Assembly: GCA_943370175.1 (NCBI GenBank)
Contig: CALRPU020000004.1
Location: forward strand, 112,906-176,905
Length of the DNA stretch: 64,000 nucleotides
Direction of reading: 5' to 3'
DNA from: Ideonella_A intermedia_A
Lineage (GTDB): Bacteria; Pseudomonadota; Gammaproteobacteria; Burkholderiales; Burkholderiaceae_C
The notes under the pieces were generated by a model. It saw nothing but the letters and a program-made list of their open reading frames with translations. It was not told where the DNA came from and ran no database searches. This document shows, piece after piece, positions 25,576 through 34,582 of this stretch; position 1 is the stretch's first letter; every line of letters begins with the position of its first letter. The position numbers and the translations under genes were made by a program.

Positions 25576-26277
25576 TCAGGCCGCCAGGTCGAACACCAGC
25601 ACCTCGGACTGTTCGCCCTGGGTCAGGCGCAGCATGGACTCGGCCTCGATCAGGGCCCCGTCGCCCGCATTCAGGCGCTGACCGTTCAGCCGCAAGCTGC
25701 CGCGCAGCAGTTGCACGTAAGCCTTGCGCGCCGGGTCCAGGGCCAGTTCGGCCGACTCGTCACCGTCGAACAGCCCGGCGTACAGCGAGGCGTCGGCATG
25801 CATGCGCACCGACCCGTCGCGCGCGTCACGGCTGGCCACCAGGCGCAGGCGTCCGCGCTTGGCGTCGGCGTCGAAGTGCTTTTGCTCGTAGCCCGGGTCG
25901 ACGCCACGCTCGTCCGGAATCACCCAGATCTGAAGGAAGTGGGTTGCGCCCGTCTGCGAATGGTTGAACTCGCTGTGCAGCACCCCGCGCCCCGCGCTCA
26001 TGCGCTGCACGTCGCCGGGCAGAATCGCGGTGCCATTGCCGAGGTTGTCCTTGTGCGCCAGAGCGCCGTCGAGCACATAGCTGATGATTTCCATGTCCCG
26101 GTGACCGTGGGTGCCAAAGCCCGTGCCCGGGGCGATGCGGTCCTCGTTGATGACGCGCAGGTTGCCCCAGCCCATGTGACGGGGGTCGTGGTAATCGGCA
26201 AACGAGAAACTGTGGAAGCTCTTGAGCCAGCCGTGGTCGGCGTGACCGCGGTCCCCCGACTTGCGCAACGTGATCAT
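25576..26277 (-). CDS. Pirin family protein
   Basis: Bicupin of 233 residues. The metal ligands seen in pirins are in place: His57 and His59 in THGHRDMEIISYV, and His101 and Glu103 in GVLHSEFNHS. YhaK/PirA relatives bind iron and some have quercetinase activity. The physiological substrate is usually unknown. The start at 26277 follows AAGGAGCATTCAAG. Divergent from a LysR regulator across a 138-bp spacer, the classic arrangement for a LysR-controlled target. A CCTACATT element (complement of 26327-26334) is a possible -10. Confidence 0.9.
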   Translation of the reverse strand: MITLRKSGDRGHADHGWLKSFHSFSFADYHDPRHMGWGNLRVINEDRIAPGTGFGTHGHRDMEIISYVLDGALAHKDNLGNGTAILPGDVQRMSAGRGVLHSEFNHSQTGATHFLQIWVIPDERGVDPGYEQKHFDADAKRGRLRLVASRDARDGSVRMHADASLYAGLFDGDESAELALDPARKAYVQLLRGSLRLNGQRLNAGDGALIEAESMLRLTQGEQSEVLVFDLAA

Positions 26278-26365
26278 CTTGAATGCTCCTTGATCGACGG
26301 CGGCGACATGCCCCGCCCATGGCTTCAATGTAGGTCGGCAAGGTCGATCCAACATCGGCGAGGGC

Positions 26366-26382
26366 TTGAAGCATGCGTTCAA
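26366..26382. promoter_or_regulatory. Candidate LysR operator between pirin and its regulator
   Basis: Inverted repeat TTGAA-GCATGCG-TTCAA in the divergent spacer, 34 nt upstream of the LysR gene and next to a TAAGAT hexamer. LysR-type regulators bind such interrupted palindromes. The site would let the regulator control both itself and pirin. Confidence 0.4.
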
Positions 26383-26415
26383 ATAAGATGAAACGATGGC
26401 CACGCGCTTCCTCCC

Positions 26416-27396
26416 ATGCCCCACAACGTCCTGACGCCCGATGCCCTCGCCATGATCGACGCCATTGCCCGCACTGGCAGTTTTGCCGCGGCCGCGCGCG
26501 AGCTGGGCAAGGTGCCCTCGGCACTGACCTACAGCGTGCGGCAGCTCGAAGAATCCCTCGACGTGTTGCTGTTCGACCGCCGTTCGCGCCAGGCGCAGTT
26601 CACCGCCGCCGGCGAGGAGCTGCTGCACGAAGGCCGGCGACTGCTGGAGCAGATGGAAGCCGTGTCCAACCGCGTCAAGCGGGTCGCCACGGGATGGGAA
26701 ACCCAACTGACCGTGGCCTTCGACGGCGTGATGTCTCGGGTGACGGTGTTCGAACTGTGCGAAGCCTTTTTCGCGCTGGGCAAGGACGGCAATGGCCCCG
26801 GCACCCGGCTGCGCCTGCGCACCGAGGTGCTGGCCGGCACCTGGGAGGTGCTGATCAACGGGCAGGCCGATCTCGCCATCGGCGTCGGCATGAGCAGCGA
26901 CCGCCCGGTGCCGGCGGCGGTCCAGGTGCGGCCCCTCGGCGACGTCGAGTTCGTGTTTGCCGTCGCACCCCACCATCCGCTGGCCAAGGCGACCGAGCCC
27001 ATCAGCGACACCGAGCGCATGCGCTACCGCGCGGTCGCGGTGGCCGACTCGGCGCAGCGGCTCGCACCGGTCACCGTCAACCTGCTGCCGGGCCAGGACG
27101 TGCTGACCGTGCCCAGCACGGCGGCCAAGATCGAGGCCCAGATCCGGTGCATGGGTTGTGGCTACCTGCCGGAACCACTGGCGCGAGAACACATTGCCGC
27201 CGGGCGGCTGGTCTGCAAGCCGACCGAGCGCGGCAACCCCGTGGCCCACCTGGGCTACGCCTGGCGCGAAGGCGGCGGCCCGGGCGGCCCGATGGGCCTG
27301 GCCCTGCGCTGGTGGCTGAGCCAGCTGGACAGCCCGGCCACGCGACAGGCCTTGCTGGAGCGCCACAGCGGCCCCTGGCCGTCCTTCGTCGACTGA
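26416..27396 (+). CDS. LysR-type transcriptional regulator
   Basis: Regulator of 326 residues. The N-terminal winged helix-turn-helix (about 4-62) reads ALAMIDAIARTGSFAAAARE then VRQLEESLDVLLFDRRSR, followed by the linker helix and a LysR substrate-binding domain (about 92-300). It likely controls the divergent pirin gene through the palindrome at 26366-26382. The inducer is unknown. The C-terminal WPSFVD end is normal for YhaJ-like relatives, which often sit beside pirin or quinol-related genes. Confidence 0.92.
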   Translation: MPHNVLTPDALAMIDAIARTGSFAAAARELGKVPSALTYSVRQLEESLDVLLFDRRSRQAQFTAAGEELLHEGRRLLEQMEAVSNRVKRVATGWETQLTVAFDGVMSRVTVFELCEAFFALGKDGNGPGTRLRLRTEVLAGTWEVLINGQADLAIGVGMSSDRPVPAAVQVRPLGDVEFVFAVAPHHPLAKATEPISDTERMRYRAVAVADSAQRLAPVTVNLLPGQDVLTVPSTAAKIEAQIRCMGCGYLPEPLAREHIAAGRLVCKPTERGNPVAHLGYAWREGGGPGGPMGLALRWWLSQLDSPATRQALLERHSGPWPSFVD

Positions 27397-27428
27397 GCGC
27401 CCAGCCATGACCGAGGCTTGCAAGGTCG

Positions 27429-28358
27429 ATGGACCACCGCCGTGACATCGGCCACATGACCTACGTCGGGCGGTTCGCGCCCTCCCCCACCGGCCCGCTT
27501 CATGCCGGCTCGCTGGTGGCGGCCTTGGCCAGCTGGCTGGACGCGCGCGCGGCCCAGGGCCGCTGGCTGGTGCGCATCGAAGACCTCGACGCCCCGCGCT
27601 GTGTCGCGGGCTGCGATGCGTTGATCCTGAACCAGCTGGCGCAATGCGGCCTGGTACCGGACGCGGCGCCCGCCTGGCAATCGCGGCGCACACACGGCTA
27701 CCAGGCGGCGGCCGTTCGGCTGGACCGCGAGGGGCTGCTCTTCCGCTGCACCTGTTCCCGCAGCGCGATCCAGGCGCACTGGCTGGCCCGGGGGCGGGTC
27801 AAGGCACGCCACACCGAATGGCCCTACCCCGGCACCTGCCGAGACCGCGCGGACATCGACCCGACCCTACGCCACGCCTTGCGCCTGCGCACCGGTGTGC
27901 CCGGGCAGCCGTTGCGCGTCGATTGGCACGACCGCCGGCTGGGCGCGCAAAGCCAGGATGTGGCGGCTTGCGTGGGCGACGTGCTGCTGCGGCGCAGCGA
28001 TGGCTGCTGGAGCTACCAGCTGGCGGTGGTGGTCGACGACGCCGACCAGGGCGTGAGCCACGTGGTTCGCGGCGAAGACCTGGCCGACAACACGGCTCGG
28101 CAAATCGTGCTGCAACGCGCGCTCGGGCTGCCGACACCGCACTATCTGCACGCGCCGCTGGTGCTGGCCGCTGACGGCCAGAAGTTGTCGAAGCAGAACG
28201 GCGCCACCCCGCTGAGGCTGGAGTCACCGTTGCGCGCTCTGGGCGAGGCGGGTCAGGCGCTTGGACTGAACGTCCGGGCCGACGGGCTCGGCGAATGGCT
28301 CAGGCAGGCCGTGTCGGCATGGCGCACGGTCTACCCGACCCGTCTTGAGGCGCCTTGA
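27429..28358 (+). CDS. gluQ: Glutamyl-Q tRNA(Asp) synthetase
   Basis: GluRS paralogue lacking the anticodon-binding domain (309 residues). It attaches glutamate to queuosine in tRNA-Asp. Seen are the HIGH-like APSPTGPLHAGS, a zinc site CTCSR...Y..C (CTCS then YPGTC), and KLSKQNG in place of KMSKS. The ATG at 27429 has AAGG upstream but adds nine residues before the conserved MTYVGRFAPSP, so 27456 is an alternative start. Confidence 0.92.
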   Translation: MDHRRDIGHMTYVGRFAPSPTGPLHAGSLVAALASWLDARAAQGRWLVRIEDLDAPRCVAGCDALILNQLAQCGLVPDAAPAWQSRRTHGYQAAAVRLDREGLLFRCTCSRSAIQAHWLARGRVKARHTEWPYPGTCRDRADIDPTLRHALRLRTGVPGQPLRVDWHDRRLGAQSQDVAACVGDVLLRRSDGCWSYQLAVVVDDADQGVSHVVRGEDLADNTARQIVLQRALGLPTPHYLHAPLVLAADGQKLSKQNGATPLRLESPLRALGEAGQALGLNVRADGLGEWLRQAVSAWRTVYPTRLEAP

Positions 28359-28421
28359 GTCGCAACAAAGCCGATAGCATCGCAACATCGCCGCTTGGCT
28401 TGCAGACCACGAAGGATTGCC

Positions 28422-28769
28422 ATGATCACCACCGACTCCGGACTCCAATACGACGACACCATCCCCGGCACGGGCGACGAGGCCCGCGCCGGACAGACCG
28501 TCAAGGTCCATTACACCGGATGGCTCTACAACGACGGCGAACGCGGTGCGAAGTTCGACAGCAGCAAGGACCGTGGCAGCCCGTTCAAGTTCAACCTGGG
28601 GGCCGGCATGGTCATCGGCGGCTGGGACGAAGGCGTGCAAGGCATGAAGGTGGGCGGCACGCGCGTGCTGATCATTCCCCCCGAGCTGGGCTACGGGGCC
28701 CGCGGCGCCGGCGGCGTGATTCCGCCCAACGCCACTCTGCAATTCGAAGTGGAACTGCTGGGCGTCTGA
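28422..28769 (+). CDS. FKBP-type peptidyl-prolyl isomerase
   Basis: Single-domain FKBP of 115 residues without a signal peptide, so cytoplasmic. Active-site residues typical of FKBP12 are present: VHYTGWLYN, KFDSS, FKFNLGAGMVIGGWDEG and IIPPELGYG. It catalyses cis-trans proline isomerisation in protein folding. The start at 28422 follows GAAGGATTGCC. A second, SlyD/FkpB-type FKBP is encoded at 60007-60450. Confidence 0.93.
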   Translation: MITTDSGLQYDDTIPGTGDEARAGQTVKVHYTGWLYNDGERGAKFDSSKDRGSPFKFNLGAGMVIGGWDEGVQGMKVGGTRVLIIPPELGYGARGAGGVIPPNATLQFEVELLGV

Positions 28770-28778
28770 CGCGACCCG

Positions 28779-29660
28779 ATGCCGGTCCGCTACGACATCG
28801 TCCACACCACCGTCTACCGGTACAACGCGCCGGTCAGCTTCGGGGAACACCGGGTGATTTTTCGCCCGCGTGACAGCCATGACCTGCGCGTGCTGGCCAC
28901 CGACCTCAGTGTGAGCCCGGAGGCGGCGGTCCGGATGATCCAGGACCCGCATTCGAACTCCGTGGCGCTGGTGCAGCCGCTGGAGGCCTCGGACACCTTG
29001 AGCATTGTGTGCTCGTTCAGCATCGAGCACGCGCACACCAACAACCTCGAGCTGCCGTTGTCGCCATCGGCGGAGCAGTTCCCGTTCTCGTACGCGCGCG
29101 AAGACCGCTACGACCTCGAGCACTACCTGCGCCCGCACCACGACGACCCCGACGGCCGCCTGACCGCTTGGGCGCGCCAGTTCATCCGGCAAGACGGCCC
29201 GACCTTGACACGCGACCTGCTGGTGACGATGAACCAGCACATCCGGGACAACTTCCGCTACGCCGCCCGAGACGAGGAAGGCACCCAGAGCCCACTCGAA
29301 ACCTTGGACGCCGGCAGTGGCAGCTGCCGCGACTTCGCGCTGCTGATGATGGAGGCCGCACGGCGGCTGGGCATCGCCACGCGCTTCGTCTCGGGCTACC
29401 TGTACGACCCCGCGCTCGACGATGGCGAAGCCGATGGCACCGTCGGTGCCGGTGCCACGCACGCCTGGCTGCAGGCCTACCTGCCCGGCGCAGGCTGGGT
29501 GCCCTTCGACCCGACGAACAACCTGCTCGGCGGCAACCAGCTGATCCGGGTGGGCGTCGCCCGCGACCCGGGCCAGGCCGCGCCGATCTCGGGCAGCTGG
29601 TACGGTCCCAAGGACGCCTACGCCGGGATGCAGGTCACCGTGCAAGTGAGCCGGCGTTGA
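28779..29660 (+). CDS. Transglutaminase-like protease family protein
   Basis: Cytoplasmic protein of 293 residues. The N-terminal beta domain (1-85, RYDIVHTTVYRYNAPV) precedes a transglutaminase-like core with the papain-type triad Cys183 (GSGSCRDFA), His228 (ATHAWLQ) and Asp244 (PFDPTNN). Such proteins are thought to be proteases or amidases. They often sit with circularly permuted ATP-grasp genes, which are not seen here. Starts 9 nt after the FKBP gene, likely the same transcript. Confidence 0.87.
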   Translation: MPVRYDIVHTTVYRYNAPVSFGEHRVIFRPRDSHDLRVLATDLSVSPEAAVRMIQDPHSNSVALVQPLEASDTLSIVCSFSIEHAHTNNLELPLSPSAEQFPFSYAREDRYDLEHYLRPHHDDPDGRLTAWARQFIRQDGPTLTRDLLVTMNQHIRDNFRYAARDEEGTQSPLETLDAGSGSCRDFALLMMEAARRLGIATRFVSGYLYDPALDDGEADGTVGAGATHAWLQAYLPGAGWVPFDPTNNLLGGNQLIRVGVARDPGQAAPISGSWYGPKDAYAGMQVTVQVSRR

Positions 29661-29842
29661 GGACCACCGAGCGATTCGCGCGGCAACGCGCTGCGGTTCG
29701 AGCCGGTTGTAACGCGCTGTAGGAGAACGCTGACAGGCCAATCGTCTGGCAGACGACACCTCGACGCAGGGCAGAGTGAGACACTGACCGCTTGAATCGG
29801 GCATGCAACAAAGGTGTCCATCCTTTTGCCCATCAGCCCACG

Positions 29843-30244
29843 ATGACCAAGCTAAAGACCTACATCGTCGAAGACAGTCCGGTCATCAGGGAAAACCTGA
29901 TCGCCACACTCGAAGAACTCGCGCCGGTCGAGGTGGTTGGCACCGCGGACAACGAGTCGGTGGCCACCTTCTGGCTGGGGCGCAACGCCGCCGACTGCGA
30001 CTTGGTGATCGTCGACATCTTCCTGAAAAGCGGCTCGGGCCTCGGCGTGTTGGCGTCGCCATCGCTGAAAAAGCCAAGACCGAAGGTGGTGGTCCTGAGC
30101 AACTACGCCACCGCGGACATGCGGCGCAAGTGCACCGAACTGGGCGCAGACCGCGTGTTCGACAAGTCGAACGAGATCGACTCGCTGGTGAACTATTGCA
30201 TCCGCTTCGCCGAGGAAGACGGCGTGGAACAGGTCGCGAGTTGA
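29843..30244 (+). CDS. Single-domain response regulator
   Basis: CheY-like receiver of 133 residues with no output domain. Glu10-Asp11, the phospho-acceptor Asp58 (VIVDIFLKSGSG), Ser in VVVLSNYAT and Lys in VFDKSNEI are all present. The start ATG 29843 was chosen because MTKLKTYIVEDS matches the receiver N-terminus; an upstream ATG (29792) adds unrelated residues. The stop overlaps the next gene (TTGA), so it is coupled to the histidine kinase that follows. NarL-type kinases normally pair with regulators that have a LuxR DNA-binding domain, which is missing here. Confidence 0.88.
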   Translation: MTKLKTYIVEDSPVIRENLIATLEELAPVEVVGTADNESVATFWLGRNAADCDLVIVDIFLKSGSGLGVLASPSLKKPRPKVVVLSNYATADMRRKCTELGADRVFDKSNEIDSLVNYCIRFAEEDGVEQVAS

Positions 30245-31644
30245 AGCGCTTGCTGTCGCTGCAGCGCAGCGCGCTGGCGTTTCCCGTGCTGGCGGTGCTG
30301 GCGCTGATGCTGTTGTTCATCAGCGAGGTGGCCTACCGCCAGGCGATGGCATCGCTGGACAACCTGGGCCGCATGTCGATCGCGCGGGTCGACACCTTGA
30401 CGCTGCTGCGGTTGATGGTGGATGCCGAAACCGGCCAGCGCGGCTACCTGCTGACCGGCCGCGAGGAGTACCTGCAGCCGTACCGAAACTCCATCGACGA
30501 ACTGCGGCGCCGCACGTCCGAATTGGCGGTCTATTACGAGCGCGACGCCGCCGCGCGCGCCGACGTCATCGAGCTGCGTCAAAGCGTGGACCGCAAGGTC
30601 TCGGAGATGCAGTCCACCCTGGCGTTGTTCCAGGACGGCAAGACCGACAGCGCGCTGCAGCTGTTGCTGACGGACATCGGCCGCGAGCAAATGGAGGCCG
30701 TTCGGCGCGCCTCCACCCGACTGATCGACCGTGAAGCCGACCGCATCCAGCGCGAACGCGCGGAGGTCTACACCACCTTGCGGCTGGGTCGCCTGGGTGT
30801 GGGCACGATGACGGCCTTGAGCCTGCTGGCACTGCTGCTGTACCTTCGCCAGCGCTCGGCGGTGGAGCAGTTGCGCAACGAGCAGCGTCAGGCGCTGGAG
30901 CGCGAACGCGACCAGCTCGAAGCGCTGGCGCGCGAGCGCACCCAGCAGCTCACCGAACTGGCCCGTCACCTGCAGACCGCCCGCGAGGACGAGCGCAGTC
31001 GACTGGCGCGCGACCTGCACGACGAGTTGGGCGCCTTGCTCACCGCGGCTAAGCTGGACGTGGCGCGGCTGAAGTCCCGCCTGCCCGACGCGTCGCCCGA
31101 GGTGGTCACCCGCATGAGCCACCTGACCGAGACGCTGAACAGCGGCATCGCGATGAAACGGCGCATCGTCGAAGACCTCCGCCCGTCGTCGCTGAGCAAC
31201 CTCGGGCTCGTCGCCGCCTTGGAAATCCTGGCGCGCGAGTTCGGTGAAGCCTCGGGCCTGCAGGTGAGCACCGACTTGTCGGAAGTGAACCTGTCGTCAT
31301 CGGCCGAACTCACGACCTATCGGCTGGTGCAGGAAGCGACCACCAACATCGCCAAGTACGCCAAGGCACAGTCGGTGACGATCCGCGTGGCCAGGCACCC
31401 GGACGGCATCGAGGTGAGCGTCACGGACGACGGCATTGGCTTCAACCCCGACCAGCAGCACCACAGTTCCGCCCACGGCCTGCTGGGGATGCGCTTTCGG
31501 GTCGAGTCCGAGGGGGGCCGCATGGTGCTGACCACCGCGCCAGGCGAAGGCACAAGCATCCGCGCCATGCTGCCAGAAGCCCCGCCGGCGGTGGCCGATG
31601 CGGCCAGCGCCGTCGATGCGGCCGAACCGTCGCCACCGCACTGA
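30241..31644 (+). CDS. Histidine kinase with CHASE3-like sensor and HisKA_3 domain
   Basis: Membrane kinase of 467 residues. TM1 is about 12-30, a CHASE3-type helical sensor about 35-175 (ETGQRGYLLTGREEYLQPY), TM2 about 182-200, then a coiled coil, then HisKA_3 with phospho-accepting His260 in ARDLHDELG, and a HATPase domain (VQEATTNIAKYAKA, DDGIGF, GLLGM). The start is TTG 30241 overlapping the regulator stop. CHASE3 domains sense unknown extracellular cues. The C-terminal Ala/Pro tail is low complexity. Confidence 0.88.
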   Translation: MKRLLSLQRSALAFPVLAVLALMLLFISEVAYRQAMASLDNLGRMSIARVDTLTLLRLMVDAETGQRGYLLTGREEYLQPYRNSIDELRRRTSELAVYYERDAAARADVIELRQSVDRKVSEMQSTLALFQDGKTDSALQLLLTDIGREQMEAVRRASTRLIDREADRIQRERAEVYTTLRLGRLGVGTMTALSLLALLLYLRQRSAVEQLRNEQRQALERERDQLEALARERTQQLTELARHLQTAREDERSRLARDLHDELGALLTAAKLDVARLKSRLPDASPEVVTRMSHLTETLNSGIAMKRRIVEDLRPSSLSNLGLVAALEILAREFGEASGLQVSTDLSEVNLSSSAELTTYRLVQEATTNIAKYAKAQSVTIRVARHPDGIEVSVTDDGIGFNPDQQHHSSAHGLLGMRFRVESEGGRMVLTTAPGEGTSIRAMLPEAPPAVADAASAVDAAEPSPPH

Positions 31645-31791
31645 GCGTCAACGCACGGCGTCGGCCGCCTCCTACAGCACAGTGCACCGGCCACCGACAC
31701 CGCAAGGCCGCCTCGTCCGATGGCGACCGCCCATGGCGCCCCCTAAGCTTCTCCTACCCGAGCCGAAGTGCTCAACCCCAAGGAGAAAACC

Positions 31792-32109
31792 ATGATGACC
31801 ATGTCCACCCGCCTCGCTGCCCTGGCTTCCGTTGTTGCCCTGATCGCCCTGCCGGGCTGCGCCGTGACCCGTGGTCAATCCACCGTGGGTGCGTACATTG
31901 ACGACGCCACCATCACCACGCAGGTCAAGGCCCGCATGGTGGAGAACAAATCGGTGGACGCCGCCGCCATCAGCGTTGAAACGCTGAATGGCACGGTGCT
32001 GCTGTCCGGCTTCGCCAAGAACGGGGCGGAAAAGGCGACCGCCGAGTCGATTGCCCGCGGCGTGAATGGCGTCAAGTCGGTGCGCAACGACATCGTCGTG
32101 CGCAGCTGA
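31792..32109 (+). CDS. BON-domain lipoprotein
   Basis: Periplasmic lipoprotein of 105 residues. The signal peptide ends with lipobox ALPGC (Cys at residue 23). One BON domain covers about 40-105 (ITTQVKARMVENKSVDA, NGTVLLSGFAKN, VKSVRNDIVV), like half of OsmY/DolP. BON proteins bind phospholipids and help outer-membrane integrity or osmotic stress. The start 31792 has AAGGAG 8 nt upstream, chosen over ATG 31768. A CCTAAGCT at 31741-31748 may be its -10. Confidence 0.9.
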   Translation: MMTMSTRLAALASVVALIALPGCAVTRGQSTVGAYIDDATITTQVKARMVENKSVDAAAISVETLNGTVLLSGFAKNGAEKATAESIARGVNGVKSVRNDIVVRS

Positions 32110-32144
32110 CACCGACCGAGTGCGGGCCGGCCACGCCATGGCCC

Positions 32145-33875
32145 TCACGTGGCCGACTGCTCCTGATCCTGGAGCAGTCGCCACATCACCTTGCCCGAGC
32201 CCGACTTGGGCAAGGCGTCCACAAAACTGACCGCGCGCGGCACCTTGTAGGCCGCCATGTGGTCGCGGGACCAGGCGATGATGTCGGCCTCGCTGGTTTG
32301 CCCTCGGGCCTCGGCGCGCAACACCACCACCGCCTTGACGCTTTCGCCCCGGTAGGCATCCTTGGTCGAAATGATGCAGGCCTCCTGCACCGCCGGGTGC
32401 TTGTAGAGCAGCATTTCCACCTCTGCCGGCCAGACCTTGTAGCCGCTGGCGTTGATCATGCGCTTCAGGCGATCGGTGATGAAGAAGTAGCCGTCCTCGT
32501 CCATGCGACCGAGGTCGCCGGTGCGGAAGAAGGTGTGGCCGTCCACCTCGACAAACGCCGCCCGCGTGGCCTCTGGGTGCTGCCAATAGCCCTTGAAGAG
32601 CATCGGTCCCCGGGTGATGATTTCACCCACGTCGCCGGGAGGCAACTCCTTCAAGGTGACCGGATCGACCACCCGTGAGTCCACGCCGAAGATCGGCATG
32701 CCCAGACACTGCAGCTTGGCCCGCTCCGGCGGGTTGGCGTGCGTCGGCGCCGCGGTTTCGGTCAGGCCGTAGCCCTCGGCGAAGGTGATGTTGAACTCCT
32801 TCTGCAAACGCTCGGCCACCGCCTGCGGCATCGCTGCGCCCCCGCCGCTGAGGTATCGCAGGCTCGACAGGTCAAACGTCGACCAGTTCGGGCTGCCGAA
32901 CAGGTCGATGATCATCGTCGGGATGCACGTGAAGTGGCTGACCCGGTGGCGCGAAATCAAACGGCCCGCGAGTTCGCGGTCCCAGCGCGGCATCAGCACC
33001 ACGGTGCTGCCGCCCAGGATCGGCGCATGCAGCCCGTACATCATGCCGGTGATGTGGAACATCGGCACCACGCCGAGGCTCACCGCTTCGGCGCCAGCGG
33101 CCGACCACACCCCACCGCCCACCACATTGGGCATCAGGCTGCGGTGAGTGTGCATGCAGCCTTTCGGGGCGCCGGTGGTCCCGGAGGTGTAAGGCAGGAT
33201 GGCGAGGTCGTCGGGCTGCGCCGTGTGCGGTCCCGGGCGGTGCCCAGCGCCGATCGCGTCGGCCCAGCGGGTCCAGCACGCCGAACCGCCAGTGGGAAGC
33301 GGCGGGTCGCAGCGCAGCCACGCGTCCATGGCGGGAGGTGGGGCATCGCCCGCGTCGATGGCGTCGGCGGGGTCCATCGCGTCCGAATAGCGTGTCACCA
33401 GCACTTGCTTGAGCTGGTGCTCGGCCGGCAAGGCGGCATTGGCGCCGTGCACGATGCCGGCCAGGTCCGCACTGCAGATCGCGACCTTGGCTTGCGGGTC
33501 GGTGATGTAGTGGCCAAATTCGTCGGCCCGATTCATCGGATTGACCGGCACCACCACTGCATCGGCTCGGAGAATCGCGTAGTAGGCCACCGCGTACTGC
33601 GGGCAGTTTTGCATGAACAATGGCACCCGGTCGCCCTTGGCCACGCCGATGTGTTGCAGCCAGCCGGCCAGTTTCTCGGCCTCGTCCAGGATCTGCGCGA
33701 ACGAAAACGACCGCCCAAAAAACAGGTACAGCGGCTTGTTCGGGTAGCGCCTTGCAGACACCTCCAGGTTGAACCACAACGAGGTCTCGGGAATGACCAG
33801 GTCCCGCGGCAGGCGAGTGGGCCAATGCCGGTGGTGGGGTCGCGAGATGGGGCTTTCGGCGGTCGGGTGGGACAT
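32145..33875 (-). CDS. Long-chain acyl-CoA synthetase (AMP-forming)
   Basis: ANL-superfamily enzyme of 576 residues that activates a fatty or related carboxylic acid with ATP and CoA. It has YTSGTTGAPKG (P-loop), FAEGYGLTETAAPTH, RTGDLGRMDEDGYFFITDR and the C-terminal catalytic KSGSGKVMWRLL. The start at 33875 has GGAG upstream; an extension to 33938 is not conserved-looking. The exact substrate cannot be read from sequence, though the ordering of motifs fits medium/long-chain acyl-CoA ligases. Convergent with the BON lipoprotein gene. Confidence 0.9.
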   Translation of the reverse strand: MSHPTAESPISRPHHRHWPTRLPRDLVIPETSLWFNLEVSARRYPNKPLYLFFGRSFSFAQILDEAEKLAGWLQHIGVAKGDRVPLFMQNCPQYAVAYYAILRADAVVVPVNPMNRADEFGHYITDPQAKVAICSADLAGIVHGANAALPAEHQLKQVLVTRYSDAMDPADAIDAGDAPPPAMDAWLRCDPPLPTGGSACWTRWADAIGAGHRPGPHTAQPDDLAILPYTSGTTGAPKGCMHTHRSLMPNVVGGGVWSAAGAEAVSLGVVPMFHITGMMYGLHAPILGGSTVVLMPRWDRELAGRLISRHRVSHFTCIPTMIIDLFGSPNWSTFDLSSLRYLSGGGAAMPQAVAERLQKEFNITFAEGYGLTETAAPTHANPPERAKLQCLGMPIFGVDSRVVDPVTLKELPPGDVGEIITRGPMLFKGYWQHPEATRAAFVEVDGHTFFRTGDLGRMDEDGYFFITDRLKRMINASGYKVWPAEVEMLLYKHPAVQEACIISTKDAYRGESVKAVVVLRAEARGQTSEADIIAWSRDHMAAYKVPRAVSFVDALPKSGSGKVMWRLLQDQEQSAT

Positions 33876-34059
33876 GCAAGCGCTCCAGTGGCAATCGATG
33901 AAGCGATCTAACCGCAGCTTGGTCCCCTCCGGCGTCACCTAGGCATCGAAATTCGGTCCGGACAAACCCGAACCCGTGCCGATGGCGATCAAGCTCCGGC
34001 GTCCAAGGCCAAGGGATACCCCTGCCGACCCTCGGCTCAAGCCTTGCTTATGCTGGCTC

Positions 34060-34572
34060 ATGCCCATGCCAACCTGTCTGCCTGCCATTTTGGACATGGA
34101 GGCGTCTGGCTTCGGCAAGAACAGCTACCCCATCGAAGTGGGGTTCGTGCTGCCGGATGGTCGAGCACGTTGCGCGCTGATTCGGCCGGCGCCCCACTGG
34201 CAGCACTGGGATCCCCAAGCCGAACTGCTCCACCACCTGAGCAGGGACGTCGTGCAGCGGCACGGGCGCCCGATCACGGAAATCGCCGCGATGCTGAACG
34301 ATGCGCTGGCAGGCATGGTTGTCTACAGCGACGGCTGGGCCAACGATTACAGCTGGCTGGCGGCGCTGTTTGACGAGGCGGGCTGCAGCCCGAAATTCAA
34401 GCTGGACAACCTGAGGGCGCTGTTGCACGAGCATGAAGCCGCCCGGTGGCACAGCATCAAACAACAGGTCAGCCGCGAGTTGAAACTGGAGCGGCACCGG
34501 GCCAGCACCGATGCACGGGTGCTCCAGTCGACTTTTCAGCGCGTCAAGGACGCGCCCCCACCGACCGGTTGA
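34060..34572 (+). CDS. DEDDh exonuclease-like protein
   Basis: Protein of 170 residues with an RNase T/DnaQ-type 3'-5' exonuclease pattern. Motif I is ILDMEASGFG with Asp12 and Glu14, motif II VVYSDGWANDYSWL supplies the second Asp, and motif III HRASTDA matches HxAxxD. All four acidic residues and the general-base His are therefore present. The N-terminus is chosen at ATG 34060, directly before the first strand. The substrate (DNA or small RNA) is unknown. Stands alone between two minus-strand genes. Confidence 0.75.
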   Translation: MPMPTCLPAILDMEASGFGKNSYPIEVGFVLPDGRARCALIRPAPHWQHWDPQAELLHHLSRDVVQRHGRPITEIAAMLNDALAGMVVYSDGWANDYSWLAALFDEAGCSPKFKLDNLRALLHEHEAARWHSIKQQVSRELKLERHRASTDARVLQSTFQRVKDAPPPTG

Positions 34573-34582
34573 TCAGCGCAGA

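Noticed and set aside
28224..29804. A 526-codon minus-strand open frame
   Set aside because: Opposes the gluQ end, FKBP and transglutaminase genes, which have clear catalytic motifs.
32123..32154. GGCCACG/CGTGGCC inverted repeat between the BON and acyl-CoA synthetase genes
   Set aside because: No T-tract and the arms reach the coding end; common by chance at this G+C.
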